Below, piece after piece: positions 9,428-18,645 of a stretch of DNA of 64,000 bases (position 1 is the first letter of the stretch; each line of letters opens with the position of its first letter). Location of the stretch: NCBI RefSeq assembly GCF_014385095.1, contig NZ_JACRTC010000001.1, forward strand, positions 372,001-436,000, in the 5' to 3' direction. The stretch comes from Zongyangia hominis (GTDB lineage Bacteria > Bacillota > Clostridia > Oscillospirales > Ruminococcaceae). A program made the translations under genes and the position numbers. The notes under the pieces were generated by a model. The model was not told the DNA's origin. It saw only the letters and a program-made list of their open reading frames with translations, and did not search any database.

Positions 9428-9940
9428 GTTGGCGGCAAAGGAGCCAACATATTGTTTGGGACAGCTTCATAAAATAAATGGAGTCCGTCATTTTGACGAA
9501 GGCTTTTGAAGGTAAAATTAGATGTAAAGAAAAATGCTTTACGGATATGCATATTTCAAAACAATGGTGTTGTTAGATTGCAGGAATCCGTTAAATTGGA
9601 GTAGAGGGAGAGGAGAAAAAGCAAAATGTGAATAATTTATTAACGAATAAGACGGATGATTATTGATAAAATGTGCATAAATTGGCGATTTGTAGATCAT
9701 TTCAATCAAAATATTGTGTAATTATTCATTTATTAAGGAAAATTGACAGCAAAAGGCGATGAATAAAACGGAAATTTAGGAGTCAAAAAATTGCTGCAAA
9801 AATATATGACTAAATTATGAATATCAATTTTGAAAGAATGTAAAAATATGGAGTAAATTCAATTATATGGATGACTTTTTGTGAAAGAATTCGGCAAAAT
9901 CGACGGAATTGTAAACATTTTATGATGCAGTGTTTAACTA
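9428..9940. other. AT-rich non-coding region
   Basis: About 510 bp with no credible gene on either strand. From about 9590 onward the base composition is strikingly A/T-rich compared with the GC-rich coding sequence around it, and short A and T tracts recur. It ends in the promoter of the GHL10 gene. I saw no inverted repeat, riboswitch motif or recognisable operator. It may be an extended regulatory region (DNA bending, or sites for a sporulation-type regulator), but this is inference. Confidence 0.5.
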
Positions 9941-9969
9941 TTGACCTATTTTCGCGCGAATATTAGAAT
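9941..9969 (+). promoter_or_regulatory. Sigma-A-type promoter for the GHL10 lipoprotein gene
   Basis: TTGACC (9941-9946), a 17-base spacer and TAGAAT (9964-9969) lie 33 bp before the ATG at 10003. Confidence 0.6.
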
Positions 9970-10002
9970 ATAAATAAGCAAAATTTAGGAATGAGGTAAC
10001 AA

Positions 10003-11346
10003 ATGAGACGACTATTTCTCACAATTTTGCTGTTTGTGTTACTTCTTTGTCTGTCCGGTTGCGGCAGCCATGGAAAAGACCAAACTACCCCCCAAAAAGG
10101 CGGAGAATCCAACGCAATGACGCTGCCAAACGGCGTCCCAAGCGATGGAGAATATCCGCCGGAAAATCCTTCCGCAGATGATTCCGTGCCTTTTGGCGCT
10201 CAGGACGGCGCCCAGGCAGTATCACAAACGGAGCGGCGCGCCATCTGGCTGTCCTACCTGGAACTGCAGAATCTGCTGACTGTGGACCAGGCTGCGACGC
10301 AAAAAAACCTGGAGCGCGTCTTTGACAACGTGGCAGACATGGGCCTCGATACGGTGATTGTGCAGGTGAGGCCTTTTGCAGACGCAATCTACAAATCCAG
10401 TTATTTCCCGTGGTCCCATATCATCACTGGGACCCAGGGTCAGGACCCCGGCTACGACCCACTGGCAATAATGACAAAATTGGCCAAGGACAAAGGGCTT
10501 CGCATCGAGGCATGGGTCAATCCCTACCGCGTCAAGTCCACATCCACGCCTCTGTCCCAGGACTCCGCCCTCTACGGTTGGCTGACGGGGAAAGAGGATC
10601 TGGTCATCACCGCCGACGGTCAATCGGGAGCAGAGGTTCTGTCCCAGGCGCTTTATCTCAATCCGGCCAAGGAGGAGGCCCGCACGCTCATTGTAAACGG
10701 AGCAAAAGAGCTGGCAAAAAACTATGAAATAGACGCCATCCATTTCGACGATTATTTCTATCCCACCACCGACGCTGCTTTTGATAAGGCGGCCTATGCG
10801 GCCAGCGGGAGCGAACTATCCCTCGATGCATGGCGGCGCGAAAACGTAAGCAAGCTGGTGCAGGAAGTTTACAAGGCGGTTAAGTCGGTCAATCCCAAGG
10901 TAGAATTCGGTATCAGTCCCCAGGGCAACATGGACGTGAATTTTAATAAACAGTACGCCGATGTTAAGACCTGGGTGAAAAATGAAGGCTATCTGGACTA
11001 CATCATGCCTCAGGTTTACTATGGCTTTAAGAATAACCTCGCCTTTGACAAGACGGCGGAAGCCTGGGCGAATCTGACCAAGGATTCCAGCGTTAAGCTC
11101 TATCTGGGTCTCGCCGCTTACAAAATCGGCAAGGAGGACCAGTGGGCAGGGGACGCCGGTAAGCAGGAATGGGTGACAGACAGCGGCGATCTGCTCAAAC
11201 GGCAGATTGAGTTTGCCAGAAGTTTAGAGGGAAATACTTATAAAGGCTTTTCACTTTACAGTTATAATTCCTTATTCCAGCCGGAAGCGGCGGTCAAGGA
11301 ACAAGTAGCAGAAGAGATGAAGAACCTGAAAACCATTTTAAAGTAA
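10003..11346 (+). CDS. GHL10-family (DUF187) glycosyl hydrolase-like lipoprotein
   Basis: A 447-residue exported lipoprotein. The signal peptide ends in the lipobox LSGC with the lipidated cysteine near residue 20. A Ser/Pro/Asp-rich spacer follows. From about residue 78 there is a GHL10/YngK-like TIM-barrel domain with the usual MGLDTVIVQVRP, FPWSH, LRIEAWVNPYR, IDAIHFDDYFYP and VEFGISPQGN motifs. The family is thought to be glycoside hydrolases of unproven substrate, often linked to cell-wall or surface glycans. The next gene starts 35 bp downstream and has a related TIM-barrel domain at its N-terminus, so the two probably act on the same surface substrate. Confidence 0.88.
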   Translation: MRRLFLTILLFVLLLCLSGCGSHGKDQTTPQKGGESNAMTLPNGVPSDGEYPPENPSADDSVPFGAQDGAQAVSQTERRAIWLSYLELQNLLTVDQAATQKNLERVFDNVADMGLDTVIVQVRPFADAIYKSSYFPWSHIITGTQGQDPGYDPLAIMTKLAKDKGLRIEAWVNPYRVKSTSTPLSQDSALYGWLTGKEDLVITADGQSGAEVLSQALYLNPAKEEARTLIVNGAKELAKNYEIDAIHFDDYFYPTTDAAFDKAAYAASGSELSLDAWRRENVSKLVQEVYKAVKSVNPKVEFGISPQGNMDVNFNKQYADVKTWVKNEGYLDYIMPQVYYGFKNNLAFDKTAEAWANLTKDSSVKLYLGLAAYKIGKEDQWAGDAGKQEWVTDSGDLLKRQIEFARSLEGNTYKGFSLYSYNSLFQPEAAVKEQVAEEMKNLKTILK

Positions 11347-11381
11347 GTTTTTCAAAAATAGGCACAAGGGAGGGATACGAT

Positions 11382-14300
11382 TTGAAAACACTCTTTTCAA
11401 ACAGACGTATTACCGCGATTTCTCTGAGTGTGCTGTTTGTGATGATTACGCTGATCACCGGTGTAACGTCCATTTTTGTAGCAGACAAAAATATGACAAA
11501 GCAGCCAGAAAAATTGCAGCAACAACAGGAACAGGTGACGCCTGCCGTTGGGGATTCCCCGGAGCTGTCCCTCGCGCCCGTCAGCTTTAATAAGCCCGAC
11601 GAGATGCGTGCGGTCTATCTGGTTCCGGGTACCGATTTCCTCACAGGTGACGACCATTCCACGGCAACAGTCAAAGGACAGGTGGACGCGGCCTTGACTT
11701 CGGCCAAGGATTTGACCATGAACACCGTCATCGTTCCTCTGACATACCAGGAAAAAGTCATCTATCAGAGCAGTAAGCTGCCCAAGGCGGATCTCAATTT
11801 TGATCTACTGTCCTATATTATTGAAAAAGCCCGCGCACAGAAGATGTATGTCTATGTCGTCTATGATGCGCTGGGCACGAAGGACGGCAAAGCCCAGGCA
11901 GTTTCCGCCGATGTTATCAAAGCCAGTGCCGAAGGGCTGGGCGAGGTGATCGACGGCTACGATCTGGACGGCGTGCTCCTCGACCATTATTATGAGAGAG
12001 AGCCGGAGAAATCGGCCAGCTACAGCGATTATGAGGCCAACGGCGCCGGCCAGGGATTCGAGAGCTTTATGAAGAGCGCCACCGAAAGCCTGGTGAAGAC
12101 CCTGTCCGCTAAGGTCAAAGAGCTCAACCGCGCCGTGCAGGTGGGGCTCATCACCGACAGCGTCTGGGCCAACAAGGCCGACAACGCCCAGGGTAGCGAC
12201 ACGACCGCCGCCTTCGCCATGCTGACCGACGGCTACGCCGACGTCAAGGACTTCCTTGCCAAGGATTACGCCGATCTCGTCATGGTTCGCGCCGATACAA
12301 CCATTGCTGACAAGGATACTTCCTTTACAGCGGTTTCCGACTGGTGGAACAAATTGGCGCAGGAGAACGACCTCCCGCTCTACTATATTCACGCGGCGGA
12401 CAAGATCTGCACCGCAGACGGGTGGACAAGCCCTTCGGAAATTGTGGAGCAGATGATCTTGGCCAAAAAGGGAAGTACATACGGCGGCAGCGTTTTCAAT
12501 TCTTTAAAGAGCCTCAAAGCCAATCCGGGCGGGAGCACTGAAAAACTCCTCCTCTACTTTGAGACAGGTAAAAACGAAGAAATCGTTGTGACCGAACTCA
12601 AGGTGACCAAGCCCGCGAAAACGGAAATGACCACCTACGAGCCGAAGATCACCTTCGCGGGCGGGGCCAACCCGGGCGAGAGCCTACTCCTCAATGGAGA
12701 GAAGGTATCGGTCAATCAAAGCGGCTACTTCAGCGTCCAGAAAGACTTGAAGATTGGAAAAAACACCTTTACCATTGAACAGGGCGGCAAGAAGCTGACT
12801 TACACCATCACCCGCGCCGTGCAGGTATTTAAAGAAGTATCCCCCAGCGGCTCCATGCAGCTCGACGGCTCCATGGAAGTGATGGTAAGCGCTTTGGCCT
12901 ATGAAGGAGCGACGGTAACCGCCTCTCTCGGCGGCCAGACCATCACCCTTTCGCCCACCACCGCTATCGATGAAAACGTGGACACCGATTCCATCTATCA
13001 GAAATATACCGGTACCATCAAGTTGCCGGAAGGGACAAGCAGTGTCCAGGATTTGGGCAGCATCACCTTCTCCGCTACCTATCAGGGCCTGAGCGAAATG
13101 AAGAGCGGCGCGTCGGTGAAATTAAACGCCAAATACAGCCAAACGGTGACCTCCCAGGTCCCCGACGATCCTGACGAACCCGAGGATCCGGATGTGACGA
13201 CGCCCCAAGTGACGACGAACCCTGCGGTCACCACCACTCCTGAAGTGACCACGGCGCCCGACACCTCCAGTTCCCATTCGTCCAGCTCGACAGGGGAGAA
13301 CCCCGTCACCACGAAACCGCCGGTGACTACGCCCCCCGTCACGACGACCACGTCTCCCGAGAGCGATCCTCCGGTGACTGAACCTACCGATCCGGACACC
13401 ATCTATTCCAGCGGCAAGACGGTGACCCCGTCCTCCAACGGCAACAAGATGAGCGGCAAGCAGGTGATGATTACCGCAAATTCTGCGGAGACGTTCCCCA
13501 CCGATAAGATTAACGACTACTCCGACCCCAATTACTTCCCGCTACCCAAGGGCACCATCGCCCGCGTGCTTAGCGAAGTGTCTTGGTCGGACGGCGGTAC
13601 GACTTACACTTATTATCAATTGGCCTCCGGTCAGCGCATCTATACCAAGGACGCCAAAGTGATTAGCGACCAGGGCTATGGCAACAACACCATCAATAAG
13701 CTCCAGTTTACAAGCGACGGCCGCTACACCAACTTGATCGTTTCCACCGGCTGGAAGGTGCCTTATAAAGTGACCTACTCCGGCTCCTATGTCAATATCG
13801 CTTTCGACAGCACCAACAAGGTGCCCGAGGGCCTGAGTCTGAGCAAAAATCCGCTCTTTGTAAGTGCCAGTTGGTCGGGGAGCACCCTCAAGCTTAAACT
13901 CAAACAGAGCGGTTCCTTCTTGGGCTACACCGCCTATTACAATGGCAACGATCTGGTCTTCCAGTTTAATTCTCCCACCGCCATCAGCAACGCCCGTATC
14001 ACCGTGGACCCCGGACACTGGAAGGGGGATCCCGGCGCCATCGGCCTTGGCAAATATAACGAGCAGGATATCAATCAGATGATTGCCAAGCTCGTCACCT
14101 CCAAGCTGGAAGCCAAAGGCGCGTCGGTATTGATGATCGATACCCAGCAGAGCTGGCTCTCCATCGATAACCGTCTGGGACAAGCCAAGAACTTCGGCTC
14201 CAATCTGCTGGTGAGCATCCATCAGAACTCGGCCGGTTCCACCTCCTCCGCCAACGGCATCGAAGCCTACTACTTTAACGATTACTCCCAGCTCCTGGCC

Positions 14301-15710
14301 TCCCAGGTCTGTAAGAACGTAAACGCCAAGGCGGGCACCAACATCCGTTACGGCACCAATGGCGACGGTTCGGTCTTTGGCTATATGGCCATGACCCGCG
14401 ACAGCGCCTTCCCGGCCTCTTTGGTTGAGTGCGGCTTCGTCACCAACCCCGACGAGTACGCAAAGCTCCTCACCGCTTCCTACCGGGACAAGCTGGCCGA
14501 CGGCATTGTGGCAGGCATTGAGGCATACTTTAACAAAACCGCCACCGGCGCCAATTTGACCGGCACCCAGGCCAGCGCCATCGGCTCCGCGCCGGTGACC
14601 ACACCTACGACCACAAAGCCCGTGACCACGACGTCCAAACCGGTGACTACTACGCCAGGTGAAGTGACCACCACGACGATACCGGTGACGTCCACCACGA
14701 CTTCCAAGCCCGTGATTGGTACGACTACACCTAAGGTAACCGTGGAAGAGACCCCGGTCGTTACGACTCCTCATTCCGGTGAAAACGTGCCGCCCGACGT
14801 CTCTGTCTCTATTCCGGTAGTGACTACCAAACTGCCGCCGTCCGATGAAGCGGATGATTCCAATGCGGCGAACTTGCCGAAACTGAAAGTCACGGCAGGG
14901 GGCAAAGTGGTCGAGGGCAATGCCTATGACATTGTAGCGGGCATCGTAGCCAATGAAATGCCGGAGTCTTTTAATATCGAGGCCATCAAAGCTCAGGCGG
15001 TCGCCGCTTACTCCTATGTGCTCTCGAGCAACAATTCCGGAACAGCACCCTATGTGGAAATGAAGAGCAATATCGGACCCAAAGTGGAAAAAGCCGTGAA
15101 AGCGGTGCTGGGCGAGCAGGTCACCTATAACGATAAGGTCGCCTTCACTCCGTATTTCTCCTGTGCGGCGGGGAAGACCAACGCCTCTACCGAGGTCTGG
15201 GGCGGCCGCTACCCGTATTTGGTCAGCGTGCCGAGCAAGTATGATTACCTGGCCGACAGCTTGTATGTCAGCGCCAAGTATTACACCCACACCTACACCT
15301 ACTCCGAAGCGGAGATTCTCCGACGGCTGAAATTGGTGGGCATCGAAGTGCCCTCCGGTTACGATATGTCCAAGCTCTTCCAGGTCAAGAGCTACACGTC
15401 GGGGGGCTATAACGGCAACATGACCATTGCGGGCGTGTCCACCTACAAAAATAGGTTGAAGAACACCGTGACCAATATCACCGGACGCTGGGTCAGGGAG
15501 GACATCCTTAAAAACCCGGACGACGGCAGCATCATCGCTTCGGCCAAGTTCGATGTAGCCTATAAAAACGGCACTTTCACCATCACCACCTATGGTTATG
15601 GACACGGCGTAGGCATGAGCCAGTTCGGCGCTCACTTCTACGCGGAGAAAGAGAACATGACCTATGTGGAAATCCTGGAGCATTACTATCCGGGGACTAT
15701 CATAAAATAG
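11382..15710 (+). CDS. Multidomain cell-wall hydrolase: glycosidase-like + Amidase_3 + SpoIID/LytB
   Basis: A 1442-residue exported protein with a TTG start after AAGGGAGGG. It has an N-terminal hydrophobic segment (about 9-32). A GHL-like TIM barrel spans about 70-390, and an Ig-like region about 400-590. A Thr/Pro/Val-rich linker lies at about 605-680, followed by an SH3-like/AMIN-like region at about 690-865. An N-acetylmuramoyl-L-alanine amidase domain spans about 870-1060, with VDPGHW, NEQD, SIHQNS and the catalytic-glutamate motif VECGFVTNP. A second Thr-rich linker is at about 1070-1150. A SpoIID/LytB domain covers about 1165-1442, with VANEMP, EAIKAQAVAAYSY, CAAGKT and a C-terminal YGHGVGMSQ. 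In sporulation, an amidase (SpoIIP) strips stem peptides and SpoIID then cleaves the bare glycan; here both chemistries share one chain. Substrate and timing are not shown by the sequence. Confidence 0.88.
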   Translation: MKTLFSNRRITAISLSVLFVMITLITGVTSIFVADKNMTKQPEKLQQQQEQVTPAVGDSPELSLAPVSFNKPDEMRAVYLVPGTDFLTGDDHSTATVKGQVDAALTSAKDLTMNTVIVPLTYQEKVIYQSSKLPKADLNFDLLSYIIEKARAQKMYVYVVYDALGTKDGKAQAVSADVIKASAEGLGEVIDGYDLDGVLLDHYYEREPEKSASYSDYEANGAGQGFESFMKSATESLVKTLSAKVKELNRAVQVGLITDSVWANKADNAQGSDTTAAFAMLTDGYADVKDFLAKDYADLVMVRADTTIADKDTSFTAVSDWWNKLAQENDLPLYYIHAADKICTADGWTSPSEIVEQMILAKKGSTYGGSVFNSLKSLKANPGGSTEKLLLYFETGKNEEIVVTELKVTKPAKTEMTTYEPKITFAGGANPGESLLLNGEKVSVNQSGYFSVQKDLKIGKNTFTIEQGGKKLTYTITRAVQVFKEVSPSGSMQLDGSMEVMVSALAYEGATVTASLGGQTITLSPTTAIDENVDTDSIYQKYTGTIKLPEGTSSVQDLGSITFSATYQGLSEMKSGASVKLNAKYSQTVTSQVPDDPDEPEDPDVTTPQVTTNPAVTTTPEVTTAPDTSSSHSSSSTGENPVTTKPPVTTPPVTTTTSPESDPPVTEPTDPDTIYSSGKTVTPSSNGNKMSGKQVMITANSAETFPTDKINDYSDPNYFPLPKGTIARVLSEVSWSDGGTTYTYYQLASGQRIYTKDAKVISDQGYGNNTINKLQFTSDGRYTNLIVSTGWKVPYKVTYSGSYVNIAFDSTNKVPEGLSLSKNPLFVSASWSGSTLKLKLKQSGSFLGYTAYYNGNDLVFQFNSPTAISNARITVDPGHWKGDPGAIGLGKYNEQDINQMIAKLVTSKLEAKGASVLMIDTQQSWLSIDNRLGQAKNFGSNLLVSIHQNSAGSTSSANGIEAYYFNDYSQLLASQVCKNVNAKAGTNIRYGTNGDGSVFGYMAMTRDSAFPASLVECGFVTNPDEYAKLLTASYRDKLADGIVAGIEAYFNKTATGANLTGTQASAIGSAPVTTPTTTKPVTTTSKPVTTTPGEVTTTTIPVTSTTTSKPVIGTTTPKVTVEETPVVTTPHSGENVPPDVSVSIPVVTTKLPPSDEADDSNAANLPKLKVTAGGKVVEGNAYDIVAGIVANEMPESFNIEAIKAQAVAAYSYVLSSNNSGTAPYVEMKSNIGPKVEKAVKAVLGEQVTYNDKVAFTPYFSCAAGKTNASTEVWGGRYPYLVSVPSKYDYLADSLYVSAKYYTHTYTYSEAEILRRLKLVGIEVPSGYDMSKLFQVKSYTSGGYNGNMTIAGVSTYKNRLKNTVTNITGRWVREDILKNPDDGSIIASAKFDVAYKNGTFTITTYGYGHGVGMSQFGAHFYAEKENMTYVEILEHYYPGTIIK

Positions 15711-15723
15711 CGAAAACTGATAC

Positions 15724-15761
15724 AAAGAACCAGGAACGACCGGCGTTCCTGGTTCTTTTTT
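15724..15761 (+). terminator. Rho-independent terminator after the multidomain hydrolase
   Basis: AAAGAACCAGGAACG pairs perfectly with CGTTCCTGGTTCTTT around ACCGG, followed by further T residues. Confidence 0.92.
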
Positions 15762-15922
15762 ATCAAAAAAACGTACAAATTGGGAAAATCGAATCCGCAA
15801 GAATCGGGAATTGCTGGTGAAATTTTGGGAGGAAAACTTTCCTTTTTTCAATTTTTAGCAGGAAAATTGGCGAATTTAGATGATGAAACAAGTATTCATT
15901 TACCACAAACGACGAATCCGCC

Positions 15923-15951
15923 TTGAATTAGTTGTACATATGCGATATAAT
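15923..15951 (+). promoter_or_regulatory. Sigma-A-type promoter for nfnA-nfnB
   Basis: TTGAAT (15923-15928), a 17-base spacer and TATAAT (15946-15951), 42 bp before the nfnA ATG. Confidence 0.65.
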
Positions 15952-15993
15952 TTGATACGGTAAGAAACATCATCCGTAAAGGGAGCGTGGAAT

Positions 15994-16839
15994 ATGTATA
16001 AAATAGTAACGAAGCGTCAGCTCAACGACGCGGTCACCCTCATGGAAGTGGACGCGCCATATGTAGCGAAAAAAGCATTGGCGGGTCAGTTCATCATCTT
16101 CCGGGTGGATGAATTTGGAGAGCGCATCCCGTTGACTATCGCCGATTATGACCGGGAAAAAGGTACGGTCACCATCATCTTTCAGGCCGTTGGCAGATCG
16201 ACTAAGCTGCTGGCGTCCTTAAACGAAGGCGATTATATTCATGATTTTGTCGGACCTTTGGGCGTACCTACCCATCTGGACGGCTACAAAAAGGTTTGTG
16301 TCATCGGCGGAGGCGTCGGCTGCGCCATCGCCTATCCGTCGGCTAAGGCGCTTTTCCAAAAGGGCGTGGAAGTCGATATTATCGCCGGTTTCCGCTCGAA
16401 AGACATCGTCATCCTGGAGGAGGAGATGAAAGCGGTGGCCACTCACTACTATCTCACCACCGACGACGGTACCTACGGCGAAAAGGGCTTTGTCACCGAC
16501 AAGCTCAAAGCGCTCATCGAGGCGGGCAACCAGTATGACCTGGTTATCGCCATCGGCCCGATTCCCATGATGAAATTTGTCTCCCTGACCACCAAGCCCT
16601 ACGGCATCAAGACGATGGTCAGCCTCAACCCCATTATGATCGACGGTACCGGCATGTGCGGCGGCTGCCGGGTCACCGTGGGCGGACAGACCAAGTTTGC
16701 CTGTGTGGACGGACCGGATTTTGACGGCCATCAGGTGGACTTCGACGAGCTGATGAAGAGAAACTCCTTCTACAAAGAGGAGGAGCAGCACGACGCCAAC
16801 CATATCTGCCGCTTGTTTGGAGGGAAACGCAATGCCTAA
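15994..16839 (+). CDS. nfnA: Ferredoxin-NADP+ oxidoreductase small subunit (NfnA-like, FAD / 2Fe-2S)
   Basis: A 281-residue flavoprotein of the PyrK/sulfide dehydrogenase family. The N-terminal FAD-binding beta barrel spans about residues 1-95. The NAD-binding half contains VCVIGGGVGCAIAYP (about 106-120). The C-terminal 2Fe-2S cluster site has MCGGCRV and FACVDGP. It is paired with the next gene, whose product resembles NfnB/GltD. Together they would form the electron-bifurcating NADH-dependent reduced ferredoxin:NADP+ oxidoreductase typical of anaerobic Clostridia. Homologues are often mis-named sulfide dehydrogenase or glutamate synthase subunit. A GGGAGCG site precedes the ATG. The gene overlaps nfnB by 8 bases. 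Confidence 0.85.
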   Translation: MYKIVTKRQLNDAVTLMEVDAPYVAKKALAGQFIIFRVDEFGERIPLTIADYDREKGTVTIIFQAVGRSTKLLASLNEGDYIHDFVGPLGVPTHLDGYKKVCVIGGGVGCAIAYPSAKALFQKGVEVDIIAGFRSKDIVILEEEMKAVATHYYLTTDDGTYGEKGFVTDKLKALIEAGNQYDLVIAIGPIPMMKFVSLTTKPYGIKTMVSLNPIMIDGTGMCGGCRVTVGGQTKFACVDGPDFDGHQVDFDELMKRNSFYKEEEQHDANHICRLFGGKRNA

Positions 16840-18220
16840 CATGTCTTTACATAAAGTTCCTATGCCGGAACAGGACCCCAATGTCCGCAACAAAAACTTC
16901 AAAGAGGTCGCCCTCGGCTACACCGAGGAGATGGCCATGGAAGAGGCGAAGCGCTGCCTGCACTGCAAGAATAAGCCCTGTGTCTCCGGCTGTCCGGTCA
17001 ATGTCCGCATCCCGGAGTTTATCGCCGAGGTGGCAGCGGGCAATTTCGAGAAGGCCTATGAGATCGTCGCTTCCACCAACGCCCTGCCCGCCATCAGCGG
17101 CCGTGTCTGCCCCCAGGAATCCCAGTGCGAGGGCAAATGTGTCCGCGGCATCAAGGGCGAGCCGGTGGCCGTGGGCCGCTTGGAGCGCTTTGTGGCCGAC
17201 TGGTACATGAAGAATATCCAAAAGGACGTGGTAAAGCCCGAAACCAACGGCCACAAGGTGGCGGTGGTGGGCGCCGGTCCTTCGGGGCTGACCTGCGCCG
17301 GCGATTTGGCAAAGCTGGGCTATGAAGTCTCCATCTTCGAGGCGTTCCACACCCCCGGCGGCGTTTTGGTCTACGGCATCCCGGAGTTCCGTCTTCCCAA
17401 GGCTATCGTGGCCTCCGAAATCGACAACCTGCGCAAGCTGGGCGTCAATGTGATGACCAACATGGTTATCGGCCGGGTCCTGTCCATCGACGATATCTTC
17501 GAGATGGGCTTTGAGGCGGCTTTCATCGGCTCCGGCGCGGGTCTGCCCAGCTTTTTGGGCATCGAGGGCGAGAGCCTCTTGGGCGTCTATTCGGCCAACG
17601 AATACCTGACCCGGATCAATCTGATGAAGGGCTATCTGGAGGACTACGACACCCCGGTCCACAAGTCCAAAAACGTGGCGGTCGTCGGCGGCGGCAACGT
17701 GGCCATGGACGCGGCCCGCTGTGCCAAGCGGATGGGCGCGGAGAACGTCTATATTGTCTATCGCCGCTCTGAGGCGGAGATGCCCGCCCGTGCGGAGGAA
17801 GTCCACCACGCCAAGGAGGAGGGCATCATCTTTAAGCTCCTCACCAACCCCGTCAAGGTGCTGGGGGACGAGACCGGCCATGTCCGCGCGCTGGAGTGCG
17901 TGGAGATGCAGCTGGGTGAGCCGGACGCTTCCGGCAGACGCCGTCCGGTGGCGGTCGAGGGCTCCAACTTCGAGCTACCCGTAGACAGCGTGATCATGTC
18001 CATTGGAACCTCTCCCAACCCGCTCATCCGCACCACCACCAAGGGCATCGAGGCCAACAAGCACGGCTGCCTCGTGGTGGACGAGAGCATGTGCACCACC
18101 CGCGAGGGCGTCTATGCCGGCGGCGACGCCGTCACCGGCGCTGCCACCGTCATCTTGGCCATGGGAGCCGGAAAGACCGCGGCGGCCTCCATCGACAAGT
18201 TCCTCAAAGAAAAGAAATAA
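16832..18220 (+). CDS. nfnB: NfnB / GltD-like FAD-dependent oxidoreductase (glutamate synthase small-subunit type)
   Basis: A 462-residue subunit. The N-terminal iron-sulfur region has cysteines in CLHCKNKPCVSGCPV and CPQESQCEGKCV, enough for two 4Fe-4S clusters. The FAD-binding GAGPSGL is near residues 146-152, and a second dinucleotide fold VVGGGNVAMDAAR is near 287-299. The C-terminal GDAVTGAATV belongs to the flavin domain. No large GltB-type glutamate synthase partner lies nearby, and pairing with nfnA favours the bifurcating transhydrogenase NfnAB over glutamate synthase. A TTG at 16817 is in frame, but TTGGAGGG at 16817-16824 points to ATG 16832, inside the end of nfnA (translational coupling). 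A strong terminator follows. Confidence 0.85.
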   Translation: MPNMSLHKVPMPEQDPNVRNKNFKEVALGYTEEMAMEEAKRCLHCKNKPCVSGCPVNVRIPEFIAEVAAGNFEKAYEIVASTNALPAISGRVCPQESQCEGKCVRGIKGEPVAVGRLERFVADWYMKNIQKDVVKPETNGHKVAVVGAGPSGLTCAGDLAKLGYEVSIFEAFHTPGGVLVYGIPEFRLPKAIVASEIDNLRKLGVNVMTNMVIGRVLSIDDIFEMGFEAAFIGSGAGLPSFLGIEGESLLGVYSANEYLTRINLMKGYLEDYDTPVHKSKNVAVVGGGNVAMDAARCAKRMGAENVYIVYRRSEAEMPARAEEVHHAKEEGIIFKLLTNPVKVLGDETGHVRALECVEMQLGEPDASGRRRPVAVEGSNFELPVDSVIMSIGTSPNPLIRTTTKGIEANKHGCLVVDESMCTTREGVYAGGDAVTGAATVILAMGAGKTAAASIDKFLKEKK

Positions 18221-18236
18221 ACCGTACCAAAGATAA

Positions 18237-18270
18237 GGGCCCGGACAGTAAAAACTGTCCGGGCCCTTTT
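18237..18270 (+). terminator. Rho-independent terminator after nfnB
   Basis: GGGCCCGGACAGT (18237-18249), loop AAAA, ACTGTCCGGGCCC (18254-18266), then TTTT. The stem is perfect and 13 bp long. It lies between convergent genes and may serve both strands. Confidence 0.92.
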
Positions 18271-18276
18271 GGTCTT

Positions 18277-18465
18277 TTAGTTGTCCAGGTGGCTGGCAAA
18301 GTCCTTGAGGTCTTTGAGCTCCATTAAAAGCGCGTCGTTGATAACAAAGGAGACGGCCTGTCTGACATTGTCATAGGGGTTTTCCTGGCGGTAGTCGTCG
18401 TCATGCTGGTGGTTTTCCAGCTTTTTGATGCGGTTATCGAGTTCTTTGATCATTTCGTTTTTCAT
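18277..18465 (-). CDS. Small coiled-coil hypothetical protein (62 aa)
   Basis: A 62-residue protein starting MKNEMIKELDNRIKKLENH and ending FASHLDN. The first 20 residues have a leucine/isoleucine heptad pattern typical of a short coiled coil. A His/Asp-rich stretch and an amphipathic C-terminal half follow. There are no cysteines, signal peptide or membrane segment. A good AGGAGG (complement of 18472-18477) sits 6 bases before its ATG, which is why I take this start and not the much longer open frame that continues upstream opposite the M23 gene. I do not recognise the family. It faces nfnB tail to tail and shares its upstream gap with the SpoIVFA-like gene, transcribed the other way. Confidence 0.6.
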   Translation of the reverse strand: MKNEMIKELDNRIKKLENHQHDDDYRQENPYDNVRQAVSFVINDALLMELKDLKDFASHLDN

Positions 18466-18645
18466 GGTTTTCCTCCTGTCTATAAAGCTGATAGCAATAG
18501 TATAGGCAACAAAAGAGAATTCTATGTGGCGGTAAAACCAAATTTCGGTTATGAATTTCTTTTTGTTCACATAAAATGGGACAAAGGGGTAGCGGTCTCG
18601 CGGCCCCGGGAAAGCGAAAAGCGATGGAAAGGAGCAGACCCCATC

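Noticed and set aside
13190..13410. Repeated ACGACG/GTGACC-like units that look like tandem DNA repeats or a CRISPR-like pattern (also 14590-14760)
   Set aside because: They encode Thr/Pro/Val-rich linkers between folded domains; unit length and sequence are irregular and stay in frame.
13542..15851. A 769-codon open frame on the minus strand opposite the multidomain hydrolase, and a similar one (5767-7248) opposite dnaE
   Set aside because: Both mirror strongly coding GC-rich genes, have no ribosome site or recognisable domain, and show the low-complexity His/Asp/Gly/Val composition expected for complements of coding DNA.
16832..18220. Naming this gene as glutamate synthase small subunit
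   Set aside because: There is no large glutamate synthase gene beside it, and pairing with the FAD/2Fe-2S partner fits NfnAB better.
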